Source of the DNA: Macrothele yani | Taxonomy: Eukaryota; Arthropoda; Arachnida; Araneae; Macrothelidae | DNA: 64,000 nucleotides | Direction of reading: 5' to 3' | NCBI GenBank assembly: GCA_039090855.1 | Contig: CM076999.1 | Span: 117,489,072 to 117,553,071 of the forward strand | Shown here: positions 47,347-58,224 of the stretch, in pieces | How positions within the stretch are numbered: the first letter of the stretch is position 1 | Layout of the letters: each line of letters begins with the position of its first letter | Translations under genes and position numbers: made by a program | Notes under the pieces: model-generated | What the model saw: only the letters and a program-made list of their open reading frames with translations | Databases searched by the model: none | What the model was told of the DNA's origin: nothing

Positions 47347-48522
47347 GTGGGTGGTTCAAAAAGATTCTTGGATAGATTCATTCTTCTCGATCAAACTAGC
47401 CTATTTCTTTTTCTTTCTTTTTTTTTTTTTTTCAAAGTAAGTTGCATGAGCTTGTATACACTTATTCATCCTTGTAAACCATTTTTTGAAATGAAGTATG
47501 CCACTTGTCTTTATCGAGGCTCAGATTTCTCAGTGAATGTCTCCACTGCTTTGTCAGGACTTAAAAACCTGGTTGTTCCACACATGAAATTTTTCACCTT
47601 TGGTTACAGAAAGAATTCACATGGGGCCAAGTTAGGACAATATGCTGGATGGGGTAGCATCTGGATTCAATGACTTTCCAAAACGTCCTTTGTTTTCACA
47701 GCAGTTTGAGCTGATAAAGACATGCCAGTATTCTCTTGCTCGACAAACTTTGGTGGGGAGTCTTCATCTGGGAATCTCCACGTCATGGATTGCCACTTTG
47801 TTTCCGATTCAAACTGGTAAATCAGTTATTCATGACCAGTTATGACATCTCAGATGCTCCTTCCTTTGCCATAATTGATTCCTTCTTTTTCTTTCTTTTT
47901 TCATTAAATGGTACCATTCCACACAGGTCTTCTTTTGTTCCTTTGCCAACTGATGAGGAATCCATCAAGCACGTTTTTCACCAAGAATGGAATGCATGCT
48001 CCCTGAATTAATGTTTAAAATGTAGGTAATCTTTTGATGTGCATTTGCAGATCTTCTTTTTGACCAGGGCTTTAATTTTTTCAATATTGAAATCAGTAAT
48101 GGATGTGCTCAGTCTCCTACTTCGAGGGTCATCTTAAAACGTTCTCTTTCCACGTTTAAACTCACCATACCATTAAACATGGTGGTGCATGAAGTGGCCA
48201 CATCAGGGAAAGTCATGGACAAACTTTGAATGCATTCCTTACCTGTTATGAAATAGCCTATTTTGATTGACTAGCATTTTTCTATCCAAGAAACTTAAGT
48301 CATACAAAATCTTTGCCTGCCAAGCATATCTGTTCAGCTCCTTAGTGAACATTGGAATGGATGTGACCTTCACTCCTTTGGCAGAGCATTGGCCAAAGAT
48401 GAGTGACTGTATTGTTACACCATCTGGCGATGTCTAATAAAGGTATAAGCTTCACAATGCCACAAAAAGTTAGTGGTTTGGAAATTTCATTTATGTGTAT
48501 TGAGGAACTTTCTGAACCACCC
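47347..48522. mobile_element. Decayed mariner-like element
   Basis: Terminal GTGGGTGGTTCAAAAAG and CTTTCTGAACCACCCA are inverted. Length 1.18 kb suits mariner. Interior frames are too broken for me to place catalytic motifs. Confidence 0.6.
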
Positions 48523-48650
48523 ATCTAATTCCATATCAAAGCACCTTGGCATGCTATAATGGGGTGTGATTCCCAGTTCCTGAATTGACGAGTTTAGTAC
48601 CATCAAAATGTGTAGTTAGCCCCAGTGCAGATACATATAAAAGCCAGAAA

Positions 48651-48852
48651 ATGGCTGCCCCCGTTGGTGCAGTGGTATAATTCGTCTGTGATGGGTCCAG
48701 GTTCGAAACCCAGTGTGACATGGATGTTGTGTTTGGTTTAGGGCACTGGCTCTCTCCCTTCCATGGAATCAGTGGTTCTAAATTTGGGATGGGCGACTGC
48801 TTATAGCCCATTGAGTTGCTCACAGTGGTCGTTAAACCTCCAGATAAAAAAA
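48651..48852 (+). mobile_element. tRNA-derived SINE, copy 2
   Basis: Same family as 30027 and 50317. Head CCCCCGTTGGTGCAGTGG; B box GGTTCGAAACCC; body CACTGGCTCTCTCCCTTCC; end GTGGTCGTTAAACCTCC and A-rich tail. The head differs from the other two (a deletion before the B box). Confidence 0.88.
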
Positions 48853-49144
48853 TAACAGATGTGCTTTATATGCAACCCCTAGATTTGTGCCATTTCAAGG
48901 CTAATTTGCTATGTACATTATCAGGTTGTCATGCATTTTATTTTGTCCATTGCTGATGCAGCCAAAATAATTATTTTGTTTTCTTTTACTTCGTAAACAT
49001 TGTAGAAATGCTATTGATATCTTAAGAAACAAATGCTTTTTCATCTGAAATGAATAAAATCAACAAATAAAAATGATTTAATGTGTATTTGAACTGTTAA
49101 TTATTCATGGACATGTTTTGCTAATTCAGTTATCCACTTTCCAG

Positions 49145-49198
49145 ACATTTCATTGTTCTCATAGCAACTGCTTCCACAAAAGAACATCATTTAGAATG
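49145..49198 (+). CDS. PAPOLA: Poly(A) polymerase, exon e (54 bp)
   Basis: A very short exon. After A completing Lys it encodes HFIVLIATASTKEHHLE and TG of a split Trp. It corresponds to the family segment K-H-(Y/F)-I-V-L-L-x-x-x-S-T-x-x-x-H-L-E-W. Acceptor CACTTTCCAG before 49145; donor GTAAGT at 49199. Both phases fit the flanking exons exactly, which is how it was found 27 kb after exon d. No repeat overlaps it. Confidence 0.94.
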
Positions 49199-50203
49199 GT
49201 AAGTGTTACAATGAGAAACATTAAATGTTGTGTTACGGTTTTAGTTCATTGTATACTTTGTCTTTTATTTGTATTGAAATGTGTGTTGAATGTTGTGAAT
49301 CGGTTTCAGACATGATACACACGTTCTCTCTCTCGGTTTGGGTACACCCTGATCATTGCTGAACCTGTTTCTTGTTCAAACTTGTCACTGACAGAATTTT
49401 CCAGGTGAAATACAGTACAGGAACAGCAGGCTCGCTAAAATTGAAGAGCGGGAAATTTGCTTGTTAAATCCAAGAATAGGCTGTTATAAATGAGCTGAAC
49501 ATCTAATATTTAGTGTTTTACCGAACACATCTTAAAAATGTCCTTGTTAAATGCAAGGTTGTTATAAACGATGTGGAAATTATAGAAGAAATATTCTTCA
49601 CAAATACATGGAGCAACTACATGATTATTAATATAGCAATCTGCATATGAAAAATTGTTTTTGCTGTTCTCCATGTAACATATCTGAAAAATTAAAACTA
49701 CATCACCTTGGAATGAGAATCGAACCTGTATCTCCAGATTTGCGTTCAATAATAGAGATGCTGATCTGATTCCTCTCCAGGACGATGTAATTTTAAAGTT
49801 TTTCTGATATATTACATTTTGGACAGTAAAATCAATTAATCATTTTCAGATTGCTGTACCAATAATGAAGTTAATAGTACCATTTATATTTGATCTGCTT
49901 GAGCATTATTAGTCACACAGTTAGGTGGCATCCCTATTGAAAATTTTTCTTCTGCACTGTGTATGGACTGGTGTAATTTGAGTGTTCAGGTTATTTTCTT
50001 TCATGTCATTGTTTGAACTATTCTCCATCTTATGTGTGTCTTGCTTTACTCCACTTTTCTGGTTTCTTAACCATGATGCCTATTTACCCTTCATTCTTTC
50101 TCTGAATCTTTTCATATCATCACACACTTCTACTTCTGGAGCTTTTGTCAACATCTCTGTCACTTGGCTGCCAGCTGCTTCACAAAAACTCGTGGGTATT
50201 TGG
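49199..50203. other. Start of intron 5, possible tRNA-like relic
   Basis: Mostly unassigned. On the minus strand, 49760-49690 contains AGATACAGGTTCGATTCTCA, a B-box-like word, so a decayed SINE may lie here. Confidence 0.35.
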
Positions 50204-50860
50204 CAGGGTGTCTACTAGTCATAAAAGTTGCTAATTTTGCTCTGGGGTCATGAATTTTTTTATTATTATTTTTTTTTTCAACAATCTAAGTAATGCTCCA
50301 TGCACTGGCAACATCAAATGTGGTTTGGTGGCGCAGTGGTCTAAGGCATTGGCCTCTGGTCATTCGTCCGAAAGGGGTCCGGGTTCGAATCCCGGTGAGG
50401 CATGGATGTTGTGTTTGTCTTACGGCACTGGCTCTCTCCCTTCCCTGGAACCAGTGACCCCAAATTAGGGACGGGCGACTGCTTATAGCCCATTGAGTTG
50501 CTCACGGTGGTCGTTAAACCTCCAATCAAAAAAAAAAAAAAAAAAAATGTGGTTTCCAGCTAACTTACTATGTGTCAGAGGGCTTTTGTGCCCTCCCCTA
50601 CAAAGAAAACTGTTGAAGCAAACATTGTAGCAGTAAAAATGTATGTACAAAATATTGTTTGCAAAATTCTGAGATGAATGTAGCAATTTATGCTGCTTAT
50701 GAAGTCTTGAGCCTTTTCAAGTATAAATAGTCAAGAAAGGTTTGTTTACAATACAATCAAGCAGCACAGTGTTCAGTATTTCAACTTACTTAAGGCACAG
50801 TCAAAGTATGACAAGTTGGATTTTGTTGCTAGCAGGACAGAGGGCAATTTTTCTGTAGAG
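50204..50860. mobile_element. Element G, copy 2, with SINE inside
   Basis: Left end CAGGGTGTCTACTAGTCATA. After the SINE it continues with homology to 44540-44790 (CTACAAAGAAAACTGTTGAA). The right end is not found. Confidence 0.6.
50317..50547 (+). mobile_element. tRNA-derived SINE, copy 3 (best preserved)
   Basis: Head GGTTTGGTGGCGCAGTGGTC (perfect A box) and GGGTTCGAATCCCGG (perfect B box), separated by about 45 bases, as in tRNAs with a long variable arm. Body and tail as in the other copies, ending in about 22 A. AATGTGGTTT at 50316-50325 recurs right after the tail at 50546-50555, suggesting a TSD (ATGTGGTTT). Internal Pol III promoter looks intact. Confidence 0.92.
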
Positions 50861-51460
50861 AAATTTTTCTGATCATAGACAACAAAATCTATCACACTCT
50901 TTTGACCAAGAGTACGATTTTCCCAAGTATATGTGTAGATATACTTGTGGTTGAAAAATGTATTAGATACACACAAACCATTCTCAATGCAGAGTTCAAT
51001 TAATCTTTCACCATTATCATTCACACAAGGATCATTAAACTTACCCAGAACATTGTCAAAAATTGCATTCTGCACACCTACTCTAGCATTGAAATCCCCT
51101 GCTATTATAACTTTCTCTTTAGCACCAAACTGGCTCAAAACAACTTTTAGCTCATTCCAGAAATCTTCCTTCTTATCAGAAGGTTCCGAGTCACAAGGAG
51201 CATACACTACAACAATTACAATTCTCTGGTTTCACTTTCAAATGAATCCAGAGAATTCTCTCACTTACGCAACTATTGTGAATCAAGTTGTTCTTCATCT
51301 TTTCACATAAGTAAAATCACACCTACAGTAGCCTGTCCTCTCACATTATCCAATACTCAGACCACACATTCACCGTGCTATTCACTTCTTCTATCCCAGT
51401 TTCCTTCTTTTTGGTTTCACTTACACACAGCACATCCAATCTATACTAATTCATTTCTTC
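50773..51460 (-). pseudogene. LINE apurinic-like endonuclease fragment
   Basis: From 51207: MYAPCDSEPSDKKEDFWNEL, then KVIIAGDFNARVG with the catalytic GDFN motif, ENGLCVSNTFF, and YTWENRTLGQKSVIDFVVYD with the ID(F)V block. These are core motifs of the exonuclease-endonuclease-phosphatase domain of LINE ORF2. The start (about 51460-51230), with EEMN near 51450, is broken by stops. The reverse transcriptase is absent. Residues conserved for metal binding in the readable part are present. Confidence 0.8.
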
Positions 51461-52551
51461 AATCGTCTCATTCATCTTGCCATTTATACCTCTAATATTC
51501 CATACATGTGGAACCCTGTAAAAAAAAAAAAGGAGACAAATATCAGGGCTCAATTGTTTTTTTACATGAACTACCCTACCATAGGTACTTGCAAAAAAAA
51601 AAAAAAAAAAAAAAATTGAAGCCGAATATTTTAACCCTTCAAAAATATTGCCCTTCCGAAATTCGATTTTTTTTATAACTGCAAGTGTCAAGTTCGGCAT
51701 GAAATTTGAGGCATAAGGAAACAAGATCGCCAAATGATGTACGTAACAAAAATGTAGTCTAAAATGTGCTAAGAATGATAGTTTTTGTTGCAGAGCTCTG
51801 TGAGTACCCATAACTGAAACACGCAGTTTTCTGCAAACCTCAAGAAATGCGAAAAATTACGCACGGCGTGAAACAAAAATGGCCGCCATTTTTAAATGAG
51901 TTAATATAAAATAAAAATAATCTTGGTTTTAAACTACCAACAAATTCATCCTCTACAAAAAAATTAAAATTTAAAATGGCCAAGTAGCCAGTGCTGGACC
52001 ACTTGATATGGATTGAGCCTTATTAGTTATCGTTGTTTATCTTTTAATGGGTTTACTTTATAAATTAAACTTTATTGTAGGTACTATCGACTGTTTCAGG
52101 CATCTATTGGGGATCTTAGACCATATCCCCCTCAAGTAAGGTGTGGACTACTGTATTTCTCTTTCTTGTTTTAGTTGTTATTTAGTAAAATCTGAAGTAA
52201 TGATTTTTTTAAATTACAAATAAGGAAAGCAAATACATAGGAAGAATGTTCACTCACTAAAAATACTCAGCTCAAGAGGACTGTATTATCAAATATTAGC
52301 TCTATGAGCTCCTTTAATGTCACCATAATTATTGATCACTCACTCTATACATTTCCGTAAGCATTTCTCACTCGGACAAAGAACAAAAATAACCTCACAA
52401 CCGTTAACAACCGCTGATACCATAAAAAAATATAATAAACAAACTCTCACCACAGCACGAGAGCAAAAACGAGACATAGCTCTGTGTTGCCACTATTGGC
52501 TACAAATAACAATAAAAAATTAAATATCTTACAACATGTAAGGATAATAAA
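51461..52551. other. Intron 5, no gene recognised
   Basis: Poly-A tracts at 51520 and 51594-51615 suggest retroposon tails. A candidate splice-bounded 36-base segment at 52100-52135 was considered and rejected. Confidence 0.4.
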
Positions 52552-52684
52552 TAATAACTACAAATTTAGAAACCATCTATATATTTGTCAAAAAAAAAAT
52601 TTTCTTTGTTTGTGTTATGGTGTAGTAGATTCTAAAGTAAGGCTATTAGTTACAAATTTAGAAAAGCATCCATATGTTTATTAA
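52552..52684 (+). pseudogene. Tandem pseudo-copies of poly(A) polymerase exon f
   Basis: Two degenerate copies precede the real exon at a period of about 93 bases. The nearer (52616-52684) encodes YGVVDSKVRLLVTNLEKHPY then VY and a stop TAA, against [20 protein letters not shown] in the real exon. It lacks the AG acceptor (TG at the equivalent place) and a donor. The farther (52552-52589) retains only the middle (CTACAAATTTAGAAA and CATCTATATATT). Substitutions are largely conservative in the nearer copy. Confidence 0.85.
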
Positions 52685-52694
52685 TTTTTTGTGA

Positions 52695-52823
<129 letters not shown>

Positions 52824-53213
52824 TGAGTACAGTATTCAGTACTATGTGTTTTTTTAAAATGTTCTTTACATGTGTATACTAGTTTGTGTGTGATTTATGT
52901 GAAGACAAAAAACAGCAATGTCAGTTTCACATTGTTCCATATAGCATACAGTTCCATATTGTGTAGGTGCACATGACTTATCGCTTACAAATTGCTGTTT
53001 ATCGTGAAGAAAATGAAATTGCCTTTCCGTATTTTAGGACCAGGAATTAGAATTACCTGATAACTAAGTGTATAATATAAATACCTTTATTTAAAAGATG
53101 CTAACTGATTGCAACAAGTGTCCACTCTGTAGTATGCTGCAACAAAGATTTCTGAATATAAATTTTCTCTCACTCTCATTCACTCAGAGTTGTCAAGTGA
53201 TTTTGAGTTAGGT

Positions 53214-53760
53214 CCAGTTAGACGAAGACTCCCAAGTTTTCAGGCCAGGCCCCACACCAAGCTTTGAGCCAGCTGTTATTAGGTTGGGTTAGGTCGAAAA
53301 CTTCAGGCCCATTCAGACCTCTGCTTGGAGAATTAAACATGTTGTATACTATGCATTTTAGACCTATTCTTTTTAATGTTGGTGACAGTTTCGTGTAACG
53401 AAAACATTTCTTTAGGAGGTTAGAAGCAGCAAACATGACAGTAGTAAGAGAAATGTCTGGGGTAAATTGTTGGGTTCTGAGCAAAACATAATTAGTAATC
53501 CAAGCAGAACTGAGAGATCTGTGTATATGTTCATTAGAAGGAAAAGTAAATCTCAGAACATTTAGATGGGTGTGGATTGGGAAATGAGAAACATTGCGTA
53601 AACAGTGTTGAATTCTGTAATCTCAGACCAGAGAGCAAGAGGTTGACCTAAAACAAGATCGATTGAAGGTGTAAATAAAGATTTTTGCTTTACTGAATAG
53701 CTATGCCCTCCCCGTTGCTTTAAAAATATGATAAATTTGGACACACGTGAGCCTGTAGCA
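53214..53760 (-). other. Unassigned minus-strand ORF remnants
   Basis: Two frames (53744-53562 and 53484-53218) are open for 60 and 88 residues, the latter with FRYTKLSPTLKRIGLKCIVY. They look like a decayed protein-coding repeat, but I do not recognise the family. Confidence 0.3.
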
Positions 53761-53843
53761 ATAAATCAACAGCTATTAAAACCTTATAAGCACACTTAAG
53801 TTATGTAAAAAAATAAAAATTAATAAGGAAGCTTTCAACTGAT

Positions 53844-54250
53844 AACTTGTCTTTTCTGGAAAGGATAGACAGGCCTTGGTGAAGAAGTGGGACGCCATTT
53901 CATGGAATGATTCTTCGTTTCCGGATCTTAAAGATACACCCATGTTTCATACCCTGTCACCAGAACGGGGAAAAAACGTTTTCATTGGTTACAGACGCTT
54001 CCAGTAGGTCAGAGCAGACTTCCACCTTTCTGTCCTTCAAATAGGGTATTAACTGCTTAGATACCCACTTTGCACAACTTTCCCATACCCTAAGTCTTCC
54101 ACCATCTTCTGTATGTAACTCGCCTCTCCACGCGAAACAATTCATCGACGTGCTGGTGATTTGTGTCAGTGGTCACAGATGATGGTCTCCCCATGCATGG
54201 TTTGTCTTCAATGCTGGTTTCCCCTTCTTTAATGTCTTCCCATACCACTC
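53844..54250 (-). pseudogene. mariner transposase fragment (first-Asp region)
   Basis: The minus strand gives ESCAKWVSKQLIPYLKDRKV and EVCSDLLEASVTNENVF, then after a frameshift LVTG(Y)ETWVYL and DPETKNHSMKWRPTSS. These are the linker and first catalytic block of a mariner transposase. The D of TGDE reads Tyr in the frame I followed. It is a separate mariner from the amplified one next to it. Confidence 0.7.
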
Positions 54251-54540
54251 TCCTTCCCATATAATATTCATTATTTTTCTCTTAAAACTGATTTCCATGT
54301 TACTGGAATATAAATCAGAATTACAGTTTTTGTTTTGTTTTTTCTGGAGGGGCGGGGATTCTAACTTTCTTGGTAGTGAAGTAAAAATGATTGACAGATG
54401 ATAAGATTTGTTTGCTGCTAGTCTGTCAAGATTTGGTAGAAGTGTCCTCTAAAGTTAAACTGGCCAATGAAGTAACAGAATTTGGAAGAAATATTCTTCA
54501 CTTAACACGTAGAGCAAGGTCAAAATTATTGCAGTGTGTG

Positions 54541-54554
54541 TCGGGGGGGGGGGG
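54541..54554. repeat. Poly-G tract
   Basis: About 12 G in a row in TCGGGGG...CATT. Confidence 0.9.
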
Positions 54555-54725
54555 CATTCCTCCCGTTAAAACTGTGCCAAACAATTTGTTTTGCAAAAAT
54601 CAGTGATGAGTAAACCTTGGAGGTCCAATAAGCTGAGACAGATACGTTCTGCACTTACTGATGTTGAGGCATCAAATTACTCGGATCACCTCATTAGGAA
54701 CATCCTGAATCGTTTCCTGTGGAAT

Positions 54726-56465
54726 GGCTTCTTCAGTTTTGGGATCAAGTCTTCAGTTTTGGGATCTGGTGGGCTCGTGTCAGGACTATATGGTGTGTGA
54801 GGAAGCAATTCCCATCCATACTTTTCCAGAATGTCTCTTACTGTATGGGCAACATGCTGCCTCGCGTTGGCTTCTTCAGTTTTGGGAAGAAGTCATAGTC
54901 TGGTGGGCTCGTGTCAGGACTGTATGGTGTGTGAGGAAGCAATTCCCATCCATACTTTTCCAGAATGTCTCTTACTGTATGGGCAACATGCCTCGCGTTG
55001 GCTTCTTCAGTTTTGGGAAGAAGTCATAGTCTGGTGGGCTCGTGTCAGGACTGTATGGTGTGTGAGGAAGCAATTCCCATCCATACTTTTCCAGAATGTC
55101 TCTTACTGTATGGGCAACATGCTGCCTCGCGTTGGCTTCTTCAGTTTTGGGAAGAAGTCATAGTCTGGTGGGCTCATGTCAGGACTGTATGGTGTGTGAG
55201 GAAGCGATTCCCATCCATACTTTTCCAGAATGTCTCTTACTATATGGGCAACATGCAGCCTCGCGTTGGCTTCTTCAGTTTTGGGAAGAAGTCATAGTCT
55301 GGTGGGCTCATGTCAGGACTGTATGGTGTGTGAGGAAGCGATTCCCATCCATACTTTTCCAGAATGTCTCTTACTATATGGGCAACATGCAGCCTCGCGT
55401 TGGCTTCAGTTTTGGGAACAAGTAATAATCTGGTGGGCTCATGTCAGAACTGTATGGTGTGTGAGAAAGCAATTCCCATCAATATTTTTCCGGAATGTCT
55501 CTTACTGTACAAGCAACATGCAGCCTCGCGTTGGCTTCTTCAGTTTTGGGAACAAGTCATAGTCTAGTGGGCTCATGTCAGGACTGTATGCCGCATGGAG
55601 AAGCAATTCCCATCAATATTTTTCCGGAATGTCTCTTACTGTACAAGCAACATGCAGCCTCGCGTTGGCTTCTTCAGTTTTGGGAGCAAGTCATAGTCTG
55701 GTGGGCTCATGTCAGGACTGTATGGTGTGTGAGGAAGCAATTCCCATCCATACTTTTCCAGAATGTCTCTTACTGTATGGGCAACATGCTGCCTCGCGTT
55801 GGCTTCTTTAGTTTTGGGAAGAAGTCATAGTCTGGTGGGCTCATGTCAGGACTGTATGGTGTGTGAGGAAGCAATTGCCATCCATACTTTTCCGGAATGT
55901 CTCTTACTGTACAAGCAACATGCAGCCTCGCATTGGCTTCTTCAGTTTTGGGAGCAAGTCATAGTCTGGTGGGCTCATGTCAAAACTGTATGGTGTGTGA
56001 AGAAGCGATTACCATCCATACTTTTCCAGAATGTCTCTTACTGTACGGGCAACATGCGGCCTCACGTTGGCTTCTTCAGTTTTGGGAACAAGTCATAGTC
56101 TGGTGGGCTCATATCAGGACTGTATGGTGTGTGAGGAAGCAATTGCCATCCATACTTTTCCAGAATGTCTCTGGGCAACACGCGGCCTCGCGTTGGCTTC
56201 TTTAGTTTTGGGAAGAAGTCATAGTCTGGTGGGCTCATGTCAGGACTGTATGGTGTGTGAGGAAGCAATTGCCATCCATACTTTTCCAGAATGTCTCTTA
56301 CTATATGGGCAACATGCGGCCTCGCGTTGGCTTCTTTAGTTTTGGGAAGAAGTCATAGTCTGGTGGGCTCATGTCAGAACTGTATGGTGTGTGAGGAAGC
56401 GATTCCCATCCATACTTTTCCAGAATGTCTCTTACGGTACGAGCAACATGCTGCCTCGCGTCATC
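54726..56465 (-). repeat. 134-bp transposase-derived minisatellite, about 13 copies
   Basis: The word GTCTCTTACTGTA recurs at 54835, then every 134 or 131 bases up to 56429; one copy near 56168 is shortened. On the minus strand each unit encodes RDILEKYGWELLPHTPYSPD, then MSPPDYDFFPKLKKPTRG: the mariner block with the third catalytic Asp (YSPD) and DYDLFPKLK. The 131-bp units lack 3 bases at two different places. + strand ORFs of about 110 residues across it are artefacts of the repeat. Confidence 0.93.
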
Positions 56466-56589
56466 ATGCAAAATGATGGCACCAGCTTCGAGCCTGTCGG
56501 GCCTTCTTTGTCAAATCTTTGGGCGTAAAACATTTTGCAGAAATCTTTTGTAGTATTCCGCTGTTACAGTGGTCCCCTCAGGCACTCCG

Positions 56590-58222
56590 TCTGTTGCTAT
56601 CACTCCAAGCATGTCATAGGCCATAATCATCATCTGCCTAACCTTCTGTAGTATTCCGCTGTCGCAGTGGTCCCCTCGGGCACTCCTTCTGTTGCTATCA
56701 CTCCAACCATGTCACAGTGGTCCCCTCGGGCACTCCTGTTGCTATCACTCCAACCATGTCTCAGGCCATAATCATCATCTGCTTAACCTTCTGTAGTGTT
56801 CCGCTGTCGCAGTGGTCCCTTCTTGCACTCCGTCTGTTGCTATCACTCCAACCTTGTCTCAGGTCATAATCATCATCTGCTTAACCTTCTGTAGTACTCC
56901 ACTGTCGCAGTGGTCCCCTCTGGCACTCCGTCTGTTGCTATCACTCCAACCTTGTCATAGGCCATAATCATCATCTGCTTAACCTTCTGTAGTATTCCGC
57001 TGTCGCAGTGGTCCCCTCGGGCACTCCTTCTGTTGCTATCACTCCAACTTTGTCATAAGCCATAATCATCATCTGCTTAACCTTCTGTAGTATTCCGCTG
57101 TTGCAGTGGTCCCCGCGGGCACTCCTTCTGTTTCTATCACTCCAACCATGTCATAGGCCATGATCATCATCTGCTTAACCTTCTGTAGTATTCCGCTGTC
57201 GCAGTGGTCCCCGCGGGCACTCCTTCTGTTGCTATCACTCCAACCGTGTCATAGGCCATAATCATCATCTGCTTAACCTTCTGTAGTATTCCGCTGTCAC
57301 AGTGGTCCCCTCGGGCACTCTGTTTATTGCTATCACTCCAACTTTGTCATAGGCCATAGTCATCATCTGCTTAACCTTCTGTAGTATTCCGCTGTTGCAG
57401 TGGTCCCTTCGGGCACTCTGTCTGTTGCTATCACTCCAACTTTGTCATAGGCCATAATCATCATCTGCTTAACCTTCTGTAGTATTCCGCTGTTGCAGTG
57501 GTCCCCTCGGGCACTCCTTCTGTTGCTAGCACTCCAACCGTGTCATAGGCCATAATCATCATCTGCTTAACCTTCTGTAGTATTCCGCTGTCGCAGTGGT
57601 CCCTTCGGGCACTCCTTCTGTTGCTATCACTCCAACCATGTCTCAGGCCATAATCATCATCTGCTTAACCTTCTGTAGTGTTCCGCTGTCGCAGTGGTCC
57701 CTTCGGGCACTCCTTCTGTTGCTATCACTCCAACCTTGTCTCAGGTCATAATCATCATCTGCTTAACCTTCTGTAGTACTCCACTGTCGCAGTGGTCCCC
57801 TCGGGCACTCCGTCTGCGGCTATCACTCCAACTTTGTCATAGGCCATAATCATCATCTGCTTAACCTTCTGTAGTATTCCGCTGTCGCAGTGGTCCCTGC
57901 GGGCACTCCTTCTGTTGCTATCACTCCAACTGTGTCATGGGCCATAATCATCATCTGCTTAGCCTTCTGTAGTATTCCGCTGTCGCAGTGGTCCCTTCGG
58001 GCACTCTGTCTGTTGCTATCACTCCAACCTTGTCATAGGCCATAATCATCATCTGCTTAACCTTCTGTAGTATTCCGCTGTCGCAGTGGTCCCCTCGGGC
58101 ACTCCGTCTATTGCTCTCACTCCAACCTTGTCATAGGCCATAATCATCATCTGCTTAACCTTCTGTAGTATTCCGCTGTCGCAGTGGTCCCCTCTGGCAC
58201 TCCGTGTGTTGCTATCACTCAT
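56590..58222 (-). repeat. 98-bp transposase-derived minisatellite, about 16 copies
   Basis: CCTTCTGTAGTATTCCGCTG recurs at 56642, 56787, then every 98 bases (56885, 56983, 57081, 57179 and so on to 58159). One unit near 56700 has an extra 47-bp internal duplication. On the minus strand the unit encodes QMMIMAYDMVGVIATEGVPE, then GTTATAEYYRR, the mariner segment between the first and second catalytic blocks. Confidence 0.93.
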
Positions 58223-58224
58223 TC

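Larger units (their letters stand above)
54600..58222 (-). pseudogene. mariner transposase gene expanded by two internal minisatellites
   Basis: Reading the minus strand from right to left: the 98-bp array (about 58222-56590), a single-copy stretch (about 56590-56465) with YYKRFLQNVLRPKI and RRPDRLEAGAIILHDDARQH (second catalytic Asp block), the 134-bp array (56465-54726), and a C-terminal tail (54770-54610) with QETIQDVPNEVIRVI. Order follows a mariner transposase. Both units have lengths not divisible by three, so the expanded gene cannot be read through. The N-terminal half lies beyond the inserted hAT at 62515-62750; the first-Asp region is missing. Confidence 0.85.

Noticed and set aside
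52081..52135. Possible poly(A) polymerase exon between a TTGTAG or TTTCAG acceptor and GTAAGG donor, reading KHLLGILDHIPLK in phase.
   Set aside because: It fits the splice phases but not the family sequence. The true exon with HFIVLIATAS and HHLEW was found at 49145-49198 and fits perfectly.
54831..56476. A ladder of overlapping + strand ORFs of about 110 residues that look like a repeat-protein family.
   Set aside because: They are the wrong strand of the 134-bp mariner-derived repeat; each unit shifts frame and the minus strand carries the transposase motifs.
56590..58222. Direct repeats with spacers, considered as CRISPR-like.
   Set aside because: Units are contiguous 98-bp copies without unique spacers, in an animal intron, and derive from a transposase gene.
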